A DNA stretch of 64,000 nt, taken from Ignavibacteria bacterium (GTDB lineage Bacteria > Bacteroidota > Ignavibacteria > Tepidaquicellales > OLB5). The notes under the pieces were generated by a model. It did no database searches and was not told the DNA's origin. It saw only the letters and a list, made by a program, of their open reading frames with translations. The stretch's first letter is position 1. The number at the start of each line of letters is the position of its first letter. The position numbers and the translations under genes are program-made. The DNA is taken from assembly GCA_017303675.1 (NCBI GenBank), contig JAFLBX010000001.1:1251970-1315969 (forward strand), given 5' to 3'. Shown here one piece after another: positions 7,317 to 14,496 of the stretch.

Positions 7317-9533
7317 TTGAATCTAACCAGTGAGCTCAATGAAGAGCAAAGGAAAGCCGTTGAACAGATAGAAGGTCCCTGTATGATAGTTGCAGGTGCC
7401 GGAAGCGGGAAAACAAGGGTTTTAACATATAAAATAGCGTATTTAATTGAATCCGGCATTAATCCGTTTGAAATGCTTGCATTAACCTTTACAAATAAAG
7501 CTGCAAATGAAATGAAACAGCGTATCCATAAGCTGGCAGGAGCTACCGCCGAAAATCTTTGGATGGGAACATTTCATTCAGTATTTGCGAAAATTTTAAG
7601 AATAGAAGCTCAATATATAGGGTTTGACCGTAATTTTACTATATATGATGACGATGATTCCGAAAAAGTAGTTGAAGCCTGCATGAAGGAACTGGGTTTT
7701 TCTACTGATAACCCCAAGCCTAAAACAGTAAACGGCTATATTAAGGGTTTAAAGAACAAGCTCGTGCTTCCTGAAGATATCGGGAATGTTACCAATCCGT
7801 TCGAACGAATCGCAGTGCCCGTTTACAGGGAGTATCAGAACAGGCTTATAAAAAATAACGCAATGGATTTTGATGACTTGCTGATAAACCCGATAATTCT
7901 TTTCAGGTCAAACCCGGATGTGCTTGCCAAATATCAGAACCGGTTTAAGTTCATTCTGGTTGATGAGTACCAGGATACGAACCGCGCGCAGTATGAAATA
8001 GTTAAAATGCTTGCGCAGGGTCACGGAAATATTTCTGTTGTAGGTGATGACGCGCAAAGCATTTACCGCTGGCGCGGGGCTGAAATAGAAAATATCCTGA
8101 AATTCGAATCAGATTTTGAAAGCTGCAGTGTTTTTAAGCTTGAACAGAATTACCGCTCAACCAAAAATATACTTTCACTGGCTGATGAAGTAATAAAGAA
8201 TAATAAACGCCAGATCAAAAAAACCCTGTTTACCGATAACTATGACGGCGAAAAGGTCACGCTTGCTGAAGTTTTCAGCGACCGCGATGAAGGTATGATG
8301 GTTGTAAAATGGATCCTGCACGAAATTCAGAACCGGAAGCTGAACTTTAAGGATTTTGTGATCTTGTACAGGACCAATGCCCAGTCCAGGGTAATTGAAG
8401 ATGCGCTCAGAACAAACTCTATTCCCTATATAATTGTAGGCGGTGTAAAATTTTACCAGCGCAAGGAAATTAAAGATGTGCTCGCATACCTAAAGGTGCT
8501 TGTGAATCCCAAAGATGATGAGGCAATGACGCGTATATTAAAGCTTCGCGATGGTATCGGCGAACAGACGGTTGAAAAGCTGAAAGCTATGGCAAAGGAA
8601 ATTGCCAAATCAATTGCTGAAGTGCTGCTGGTTATGCTTGAAGAAAAAAATGCAGAAGGCGATAAAGCTAAACGCAGAACCAAAATAGAAAATGAGCTTA
8701 TCCGTGTTGCCGAGATAATAAAGAAATATAATGAAGTTAAAGAGGGACTCTCGCCAAGTGAGCTTGCAAGAAGCATTGTTGATGAGATCGGGATACTGCG
8801 TGAGCTCAGAAATGACGGCACCGATGAATCAATGGACAGAATGTATAATGTTCAGGAGCTGCTCTCGGGTATTTCTGAATATACCGATAATACCGAAGGC
8901 GCAACGCTGGAAGGTTTCCTGCAGGAAGTGAGCCTTGTTACAGATATAGATAAATATGATACAGATAAAAACGCTGTAACGCTTATGACAACTCACTCAA
9001 GCAAAGGGCTTGAGTTTCCCGTTGTTTTTATTACGGGACTCGAAGACGGGATATTTCCGCTTTCAAGCTCTATGATGGAGCAGGAAGAAATGGAAGAGGA
9101 GCGCAGGCTTTTTTACGTAGCCATAACACGCGCAATGCAGAAGCTGTATATGACCTATGCTCTGCAGCGTTACCGCTTTGGAAATGTAAGCTACCAGATG
9201 AAATCACGCTTTATCAATGAAATTGATACATCAAAGCTTGATTACCAGAAAAGCTCAGTTATGACAAGGCATAAGAGCCGCTCAAACAGGGAAGAAGGAA
9301 GCTCAATTAAGTATGAGTTCTATAATAATAAAACCAGTGATGACGTTTTAAATGATATATTCCGTGAGGATCTTGGTGTAAAAAAAGGAAGTGTTGTTTT
9401 CCATAATAATTTCGGCAAAGGCCGGGTTTTAGATGTATCCGGCAGGGGCGATGCGAAGAAGGCATCTATCCATTTTGATAAAGTGGGAGTGAAGAATATT
9501 ATTTTGAAATACGCGAATTTGACGATTAAATAA
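7317..9533 (+). CDS. pcrA: ATP-dependent 3'-5' DNA helicase, UvrD/PcrA type
   Basis: A 738-residue superfamily 1A helicase for repair and for clearing replication blocks. Visible motifs: Q-motif region LNEEQRKAV (7-15), Walker A AGAGSGKT (26-33), Walker B/motif II DEYQDTN (216-222), motif III VVGDDAQSIYRWRGA, motif IV QNYRST, motif V TTHSSKGLEFPVVF and motif VI EERRLFYVAITRA. The C-terminal ~60 residues form a Tudor-like tail (GSVVFHNNFGKGRVL) typical of PcrA. The start is TTG at 7317, behind a good promoter; the next residues NLTSELNEEQ match the family's beginning. Length is normal. Confidence 0.95.
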   Translation: MNLTSELNEEQRKAVEQIEGPCMIVAGAGSGKTRVLTYKIAYLIESGINPFEMLALTFTNKAANEMKQRIHKLAGATAENLWMGTFHSVFAKILRIEAQYIGFDRNFTIYDDDDSEKVVEACMKELGFSTDNPKPKTVNGYIKGLKNKLVLPEDIGNVTNPFERIAVPVYREYQNRLIKNNAMDFDDLLINPIILFRSNPDVLAKYQNRFKFILVDEYQDTNRAQYEIVKMLAQGHGNISVVGDDAQSIYRWRGAEIENILKFESDFESCSVFKLEQNYRSTKNILSLADEVIKNNKRQIKKTLFTDNYDGEKVTLAEVFSDRDEGMMVVKWILHEIQNRKLNFKDFVILYRTNAQSRVIEDALRTNSIPYIIVGGVKFYQRKEIKDVLAYLKVLVNPKDDEAMTRILKLRDGIGEQTVEKLKAMAKEIAKSIAEVLLVMLEEKNAEGDKAKRRTKIENELIRVAEIIKKYNEVKEGLSPSELARSIVDEIGILRELRNDGTDESMDRMYNVQELLSGISEYTDNTEGATLEGFLQEVSLVTDIDKYDTDKNAVTLMTTHSSKGLEFPVVFITGLEDGIFPLSSSMMEQEEMEEERRLFYVAITRAMQKLYMTYALQRYRFGNVSYQMKSRFINEIDTSKLDYQKSSVMTRHKSRSNREEGSSIKYEFYNNKTSDDVLNDIFREDLGVKKGSVVFHNNFGKGRVLDVSGRGDAKKASIHFDKVGVKNIILKYANLTIK

Positions 9534-9583
9534 CAAATAGCAAATACCAAATACCAAATAACAAATAACAAAAAGCAAATACC
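9534..9583. repeat. AT-rich tandem CAAATAnC repeat, left flank of four-helix-bundle gene
   Basis: Right after the pcrA stop are seven or eight imperfect 7-nt units of the form AACAAAT/ACCAAAT. The reverse-complement version (TTTGTTATTTGATATTTATT and on) lies at 10025-10060, just after the next gene. The unit also occurs alone at 58134-58165. Confidence 0.7.
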
Positions 9584-9634
9584 CGGGAAACACTGTTAAA
9601 TAATTCGAATTTATAAATTCTTAATAATATAGAA

Positions 9635-10024
9635 ATGAATAAAAGTGGAGATAATGCAATACTGGATAAATCTTTTTTGTTTGCGATCAGAATTATCAAA
9701 TTGTATCAATACTTATGTAAGGAACATAAGGAGTTTGTTTTGTCAAAGCAAATATTAAGAAGCGGAACATCTATAGGGGCAAATGCAGAAGAAGCTCATG
9801 GTGGTATTAGCGATGCAGATTTTTCGAACAAAGTTTCAACTTCATATAAAGAAGCAAGGGAAACTAAATATTGGCTCAGATTATTACATGCAGCCGGCTA
9901 TATTGAGCAAAAATTGTTTGATTCACTATTTTTAGACTGCGATGAATTGTGTAAATTATCCTATGCGATCATAGATACTACAAGAATCAAAAAGAGGAAT
10001 AAAAATTCGCGAAACGAAAATTAA
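9635..10024 (+). CDS. Four-helix-bundle protein (23S rRNA IVS-encoded family)
   Basis: A 129-residue helical protein with the family's typical features: an R-x-x-KLYQYL-type first helix, LSKQILRSGTSIGANAEEAH (about 37-56), and KEARETKYWLRLLHAAGYI (about 71-89). Members are often found inside 23S rRNA intervening sequences or dropped between unrelated genes; the molecular role is unknown. Here it sits between pcrA and an EVE-domain gene, bracketed by AT-rich heptamer arrays in opposite orientation, as if the gene and arrays arrived as one cassette. The basic tail KKRNKNSRNEN is not part of the bundle. Confidence 0.88.
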   Translation: MNKSGDNAILDKSFLFAIRIIKLYQYLCKEHKEFVLSKQILRSGTSIGANAEEAHGGISDADFSNKVSTSYKEARETKYWLRLLHAAGYIEQKLFDSLFLDCDELCKLSYAIIDTTRIKKRNKNSRNEN

Positions 10025-10061
10025 CATTTGTTATTTGATATTTATTATTTAATATTTGTTT
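10025..10061. repeat. AT-rich heptamer array, right flank of four-helix-bundle gene
   Basis: Units such as ATTTGTT, ATTTGAT, ATTTATT and ATTTAAT follow the stop codon. They are the inverse complement of the CAAATAAC units at 9534-9583, so the gene lies between inverted low-complexity arms. The array ends at the ATG of the next gene (10062). Confidence 0.6.
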
Positions 10062-10502
10062 ATGAAATTTTTTCTACTCAAAACAGAGCCAACAGTTTAT
10101 TCATACTCAGACCTTGAGCTTGATAAAAAAGCTGTATGGGATGGGGTCACTAGTCCGGGCGGATTGTTTCAGATCAAAACTGCCCGCAAGGGCGATATAG
10201 CGTTCATTTATCACACAGGAGGCGAAAAACAGGTTGTGGGAATTTGCGAAATTACCACAGATCCGTATGTTGATCCCAAGGCAGGCAATCCGAAAATTTA
10301 TATTTTTGATATTAAACCTAAGAGAAGGCTTCCGAATCCCGTTACGCTTGAGCAGATCAAAATAGATAAACGCACCAGTGATTCAAGAATTGTAAAAGAA
10401 GGCAGGCTTTCGGTTCAGCCTGTTGATGAAAAAGTGTGGAATGCAATACTGCAAATGTCGGGACTTGAGCCGAATACAGTATTTTCTAAAAACGGGAAAT
10501 AG
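10062..10502 (+). CDS. EVE-domain protein
   Basis: A 146-residue EVE (PUA-like) domain protein. It starts with FFLLKTEPTVYSYSDLE, the usual beginning of the family, and continues through WDGVTSPGG, KGDIAFIYHTGGEKQVVGI and SDSRIVKEGRLSVQPVDEKV. EVE domains are small folds thought to recognise modified bases in DNA or RNA; the cellular role of this stand-alone type is not settled. A TTG two codons upstream is in frame, but ATG 10062 fits the family start. The start lies at the edge of the flanking repeat array, so its leader probably comes from that repeat. Confidence 0.9.
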   Translation: MKFFLLKTEPTVYSYSDLELDKKAVWDGVTSPGGLFQIKTARKGDIAFIYHTGGEKQVVGICEITTDPYVDPKAGNPKIYIFDIKPKRRLPNPVTLEQIKIDKRTSDSRIVKEGRLSVQPVDEKVWNAILQMSGLEPNTVFSKNGK

Positions 10503-10540
10503 AATTATATTTGTAATTAATAATCAATAAAAAATTTAAA

Positions 10541-11038
10541 ATGGCAGATAATTATTCATTCGATATAGTTTCTGAAATTGACTGGCAGGAAGTAGATAAT
10601 GCCATCAATCAGACAAGGAAAGAAATACTTTCGAGGTATGATTTTAAAGGCTCAAAAAGCACGATTGAGTATTCCCAGAAAGATAAAACTATTACCATAC
10701 TGGCAGATGATGACTATAAATCAAAAGCTATAGTGGATATGATGCAGAATAAGTTCGTAAAGCGCAGTATTCCGCTGAAATCACTTAAATATAAGCCGCA
10801 GGAAGAAGCCGGCGGCAATATGGTAAGGCAGGTTGTAGAAGTGCTCCAGGGTATCAGCAAAGATAATGCGAAGCTTATCGTTAAGATTATCAAAGATTCC
10901 AAGATCAAGGTTCAGGCTGCTATACAGGATGAGCAGGTGAGGGTATCAAGCCGCGATAAGGACCTGTTGCAGCAGACAATTCAGCTTGTTAAGAACGCTG
11001 ATCTTGATTTTGCGGTTCAGTTCACAAATTACAGGTAG
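10541..11038 (+). CDS. yajQ: YajQ-family nucleotide-binding protein
   Basis: A 165-residue member of the YajQ family, small two-domain proteins that bind nucleotides; some members bind cyclic di-GMP and act as effectors. The whole length matches: SFDIVSEIDWQEVDNAINQT at the N-terminus, then RYDFKGS, LKYKPQEEAGG, VRQVVEVLQGISKDNAKLIV and the C-terminal DLDFAVQFTNYR. A TATATTTG box at 10506-10513 lies about 28 nt before the ATG and probably provides a promoter. Cytoplasmic. c-di-GMP binding here is inference from relatives only. Confidence 0.92.
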   Translation: MADNYSFDIVSEIDWQEVDNAINQTRKEILSRYDFKGSKSTIEYSQKDKTITILADDDYKSKAIVDMMQNKFVKRSIPLKSLKYKPQEEAGGNMVRQVVEVLQGISKDNAKLIVKIIKDSKIKVQAAIQDEQVRVSSRDKDLLQQTIQLVKNADLDFAVQFTNYR

Positions 11039-11044
11039 AAGCAA

Positions 11045-11149
11045 AATGCCAAATTTCAAAGCTCAAATTTCAAAGTATTTTATGAAGCATTTATTGCTTC
11101 TTTTGGCATTTGGATTTTGTCATTTGACATTGTATTCACAAAATAAGCT
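11045..11149. repeat. Dispersed inverted repeat covering the amidase start
   Basis: AATGCCAAATTTCAAAGCTC near 11045 is answered by TTTTGGCATTTGGATTTTGT near 11101, continuing as CATTTGACATT. These resemble the 'caaattccaaat' intergenic repeats of related genomes. The right arm encodes the hydrophobic core of the downstream protein's signal peptide. Confidence 0.5.
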
Positions 11150-11831
11150 TGATGTCATTTATCTTGATGCAGGGCATGGCGGAAAAGATCCCGGAACAAT
11201 AGGCGATAAAACCGGGGTGCAGGAAAAAAATATCGTGCTCCCTATCACAATAAAGCTCGGTAAGCTGATAGAGGAAAAATACCCGGATATAAAAATAATA
11301 TATTCCCGCACAACCGATGAGTTCTCGCAGGTCAGAGACCGAACCATTGCAGCCAATAATAACCGTGCGAAGCTGTTTGTAAGCATTCACGCCAACCACA
11401 AAAAAATGGAAGAGAGTGATAAAAAAGGCTTCGAAGTGTACCTGCTTAATAAGGAAAGATTCCCTGAAGCAGTTGAGTTCACAATGAAACAAAATTACCA
11501 GATAGCTTTTCAGCAATTCGGTACAGATACACTTGATAATTTTATTTTTTCAAGCCTTGCACATGCCGGTTATACCCGCTTCAGTGAATACCTCGCATCT
11601 ATTATAGAAGTGAATATGCTCAGCCATACAGAGCTTGAATCACGCGGAGTATTTCAGGCAGGTAACTGGGTTACACTCGGCGCTTCAATGCCATCTGTTC
11701 TGGTTGAAACCGGTTATCTTTCTGATCCTCAGGATGAAATTTACCTTTCAAGTGATAAAGGGCAGAATGAAGTTGCCATTGCATTATTTACTGCATTTCA
11801 AAACTATAAAGTCCTTTACGAATCACAATAA
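11082..11831 (+). CDS. N-acetylmuramoyl-L-alanine amidase (Amidase_3)
   Basis: A 249-residue secreted zinc amidase that cuts the bond between MurNAc and the stem peptide, helping cell separation or wall turnover. The signal peptide is residues 1-20 (ending LTLYSQ). Zinc ligands follow the family: H32 in LDAGHGGKDPG, E48 in VQEKNI, a His in FVSIHANH; the catalytic Glu is in VLVETGYLSDPQDE. The frame is open further upstream (to 10986, inside yajQ), but ATG 11082 gives a clean signal peptide; ATG 11046 is the alternative. The signal peptide core is encoded by a dispersed repeat. Confidence 0.9.
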   Translation: MKHLLLLLAFGFCHLTLYSQNKLDVIYLDAGHGGKDPGTIGDKTGVQEKNIVLPITIKLGKLIEEKYPDIKIIYSRTTDEFSQVRDRTIAANNNRAKLFVSIHANHKKMEESDKKGFEVYLLNKERFPEAVEFTMKQNYQIAFQQFGTDTLDNFIFSSLAHAGYTRFSEYLASIIEVNMLSHTELESRGVFQAGNWVTLGASMPSVLVETGYLSDPQDEIYLSSDKGQNEVAIALFTAFQNYKVLYESQ

Positions 11832-11945
11832 ATTCTTAAATTTTAGCTATTTAAGTACTATTTTTACATTATAAGGTTGCAATTACCTTATTTTGCTATT
11901 ATATTTACAGTTAAGGTTAATATATAAACCAATATTTTAATAATT

Positions 11946-12656
11946 ATGAGTAACTACATTAAATATATAGCAATACTAACTATAGTGATATTTGCTGCGG
12001 GTTGTTCAAAAGATGGTGATGAAACCAGTAAAACCAGTTTCCAGATCTTAGCTGATAAGGAAAAAGAGCTGAATGACCGTGAAGCCAGAGTTAAGCTTAA
12101 AGAAATTGAGCTTGATGAACGCGAAAGAAAGCTTGGCATGGTTGAAAATACTTCAACCGGTCAAAACAATACCACAGATACAGCTTCAGTTCAAAATCAC
12201 AGCTTAACACAGGTGCAAAAAGATTCAGTAAAAAAAGTAGAGGCAGAAAAAAAGAAGGAAAAGAAAAAAGAGATCCAGAAAGAAATAACAAAGAAGTTTG
12301 AAAATCCTACTTCGACGGTTAAGGATTATTATGAATACATACAGCGCGGTATCAATGAAACAGGAAACTTTGAAACAAACATGAAAAAAGCGCAGAAGTA
12401 TTTTCCTTCAAGACCTGTGGATAAGCTGAAATCAGGTTACCGCAACACCAAACAGTTCACAATTGTTGAAGAGCCTAAAGTACTCAGCCAGAAAGATAAC
12501 AAGGCAAGCGTGGTTTCAAAAGTAAAACAAACACAGGTTGTGAAAAAAGACGGTAAGGATACCGAAGTTACAAAAACACTGACTGTAACATACAATCTTA
12601 CTGCTAACAAAAACGGTGAGTGGGTTATTACAGGTAATACAGTAAAAGAAGACTGA
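11946..12656 (+). CDS. Putative lipoprotein with coiled coil
   Basis: A 236-residue lipoprotein. The lipobox FAAGC puts the acylated cysteine at residue 20. Residues about 36-65 are a charged heptad-like coiled coil (EKELNDREARVKLKEIELDE), 95-115 are very Lys/Glu-rich, and 120-236 form a small domain beginning TVKDYYEYIQRG and ending in beta-strands (TVTYNLTANKNGEWVITG) like DUF4878-type NTF2-like domains. Function unknown; it probably lies in the periplasm attached to a membrane. It has its own 5' gap after the amidase and a strong terminator, so it is likely a monocistronic unit. Confidence 0.75.
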   Translation: MSNYIKYIAILTIVIFAAGCSKDGDETSKTSFQILADKEKELNDREARVKLKEIELDERERKLGMVENTSTGQNNTTDTASVQNHSLTQVQKDSVKKVEAEKKKEKKKEIQKEITKKFENPTSTVKDYYEYIQRGINETGNFETNMKKAQKYFPSRPVDKLKSGYRNTKQFTIVEEPKVLSQKDNKASVVSKVKQTQVVKKDGKDTEVTKTLTVTYNLTANKNGEWVITGNTVKED

Positions 12657-12680
12657 TTTTCAAAGCGAACAGTAAATTTT

Positions 12681-12707
12681 AAACCCCGCATTCAGCGGGG
12701 TTTTTTT
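12681..12707 (+). terminator. Intrinsic terminator
   Basis: AAACCCCGC (12681-12689), loop ATTCA and GCGGGGTTT (12695-12703) form a perfect 9-bp stem followed by a T-run. It ends the lipoprotein gene and, because the stem has an A-run on the left, may also stop the convergent minus-strand gene ending at 12712. Confidence 0.9.
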
Positions 12708-12711
12708 ATTG

Positions 12712-14193
12712 TCATTTTTTAAGAAGTTCTTTAAATTTGCATATTAACCATTTCGATTCAGGGATCGGGGAAATTTCTTCCAAACATTTAACAGCTTTCT
12801 TTATATCGGCTTCAGGTGGCCTTTTTTCATAATACTTCCATAAAATATTATAATTGTTCACAAATTCATTGGTTTTAGATCTCAGAATGTCTGTTAGGTT
12901 TTCATCATTGATAATATATTTTCTGAATGAATTCAGCGATTCTTTTGCTATATCGTAGTTTTTAAGCTCATAGTGATTCTTTAAATTCAGGTATTTTATC
13001 CGGTATTTGTATAAATAGTAATTAGTCTTGATCATAGAAGACTCTCTTAAAGATTGCCCGAAATTCCCTTTTTCAAACTCTATCAAAGACCTGCAAAGTG
13101 CTTTAATGTTCTTTCTATGGGAAGGCTGAATAACATCAATGTTGTTTTCCAGAAACTCCGATGACTCCTTAACTTTTCCAAGTTCAAAATAATTCGAAAT
13201 TATATTGAGGAATATGTCACTTCTGAAATAATTTTCACCGCTTAAACGGTAAAGTCTTTGACTGATATATAGTCCGTAATTATCGTTTAACTCCTGCCTG
13301 ATCTTCCTCTCTTTAGATAACCCTTTTTTTCTTGCACAATAATTGATCAGATTTATTACAACTGTCCTTTTCGTTCCTTCATTAAACTGACCGATGTTTT
13401 TTACAACATACTCCTTAAAATCATAGTAATATTTTTCATTTTCAAAGTTTCTGAATGCCAAAAAAGCCAGGTAATATGCATTGAGCACGTTTTTAGAGGC
13501 GAAGTCATTTTTCAATATATATTCAAACATGGCGTTGATATTGAAGTTCTTCAGAAACTCGCTGCCAAGATCAACATTGGCTCTTGTATTAAATCTGCTC
13601 TTGTTTGAAAGGTTATCCTGGAATGAAAGAAAAAGATCAGATAAAAAATAAAATATTAAGTATTCTGTTCTTTTGTAAATATTCAAAGCTATTTTTTGCT
13701 GCATACCCCTTTCAAGATGGAACATTACTTTTTTCCATTCAGCCAGATGCTTTTCCAGGAAATAATCGTAATGAAGGTTATCGGTATTATAATATGTATC
13801 ATCCAGATATAGGTTGTATTGTTCTATTTTTGAAATGAACAGGTTATCAATTTTTCTGCTGTCAAATTCATCAAGCAGAAGTTTGTTGAATACAATTTCA
13901 TTCTTATCGGCGGCTGAAATCACTATGAATCTTTCTGTTTCTTTATATAGGTCAGAGAATAATTTTCTTAGTTTTCTGTCATCAAATTGTTTGCCTGGGT
14001 ATACGGTTCTATATAAAGTTTCTTTTGTCAGTTTACTACTGTCAAAAAACGGGTAGAATTTTTTTAAACCTGAAAAGAGCTTTACAAGGTTTTTATTCGA
14101 ATTAAGAAACGGGGAATCTAGATATTTAGAAAATTCGGAAATTTCCTTCTTACTGAAGCTTTTTACTACATCAATTGCTTTACTTTGTATCAT
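12712..14193 (-). CDS. Large helical protein of a Bacteroidota-type family
   Basis: A 493-residue, Lys/Asn/Phe-rich, mostly alpha-helical protein without signal peptide or membrane span. The N-terminus (SFSKKEISEFSKYLDSPFLN, then NSNKNLVKLFSGLKKFYPFF) recalls a family in Bacteroidota-like genomes that begins with a short 'KKE...EF..YL.SPFFNKN' helical domain and continues as TPR-like repeats. Function unknown. It lies alone between a convergent lipoprotein gene and a divergent T9SS cargo gene. Its A+T-rich codons match low-complexity helical proteins and do not by themselves show transfer. Confidence 0.75.
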   Translation of the reverse strand: MIQSKAIDVVKSFSKKEISEFSKYLDSPFLNSNKNLVKLFSGLKKFYPFFDSSKLTKETLYRTVYPGKQFDDRKLRKLFSDLYKETERFIVISAADKNEIVFNKLLLDEFDSRKIDNLFISKIEQYNLYLDDTYYNTDNLHYDYFLEKHLAEWKKVMFHLERGMQQKIALNIYKRTEYLIFYFLSDLFLSFQDNLSNKSRFNTRANVDLGSEFLKNFNINAMFEYILKNDFASKNVLNAYYLAFLAFRNFENEKYYYDFKEYVVKNIGQFNEGTKRTVVINLINYCARKKGLSKERKIRQELNDNYGLYISQRLYRLSGENYFRSDIFLNIISNYFELGKVKESSEFLENNIDVIQPSHRKNIKALCRSLIEFEKGNFGQSLRESSMIKTNYYLYKYRIKYLNLKNHYELKNYDIAKESLNSFRKYIINDENLTDILRSKTNEFVNNYNILWKYYEKRPPEADIKKAVKCLEEISPIPESKWLICKFKELLKK

Positions 14194-14496
14194 TTAGAGG
14201 TAAAATTTTTTCACAATTTAATATATCAGGAATTAAAAAAACAGCAAAAAATTAAAAATTTTCAAGAAAAATGAATAATTATCTGCATTTTATGGTTTTC
14301 ACAAACTCATAAAACATCCTTTTGAATAATTTTAAATCAAGTGTAGATTTGCGGTATTACATTTAATAAAATTTCATTTATTTGCTCATTAGCTGCAGCA
14401 GTTAATGTGTTCATGAAATTTTTTTAAAAGTTTGAAAAATAATGGGGATGTTGTAATTGTATTCTATTAACCACAGAACATTTAAAAGGAGTAAAA
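14194..14496. other. Divergent intergenic region
   Basis: 303 bases between the start of the minus-strand helical protein and the LamG protein. It holds the plus-strand promoter at 14322-14351. The rest is A+T-rich with no recognised coding or RNA signal; no clear minus-strand TAnnTTTG box was found. Confidence 0.5.
14322..14351 (+). promoter_or_regulatory. Bacteroidota-type promoter for the LamG cargo gene
   Basis: TTG (14322-14324), 19 nt, TAGATTTG (14344-14351). The start codon at 14497 lies about 140 nt further on, leaving a long leader that ends in AAAAGGAG seven bases before the ATG, a strong ribosome-binding site. Confidence 0.6.

Noticed and set aside
9534-9583. Short tandem repeats that might suggest a CRISPR
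   Set aside because: Units are only 7 nt with no unique spacers and no cas genes; this is low-complexity DNA.
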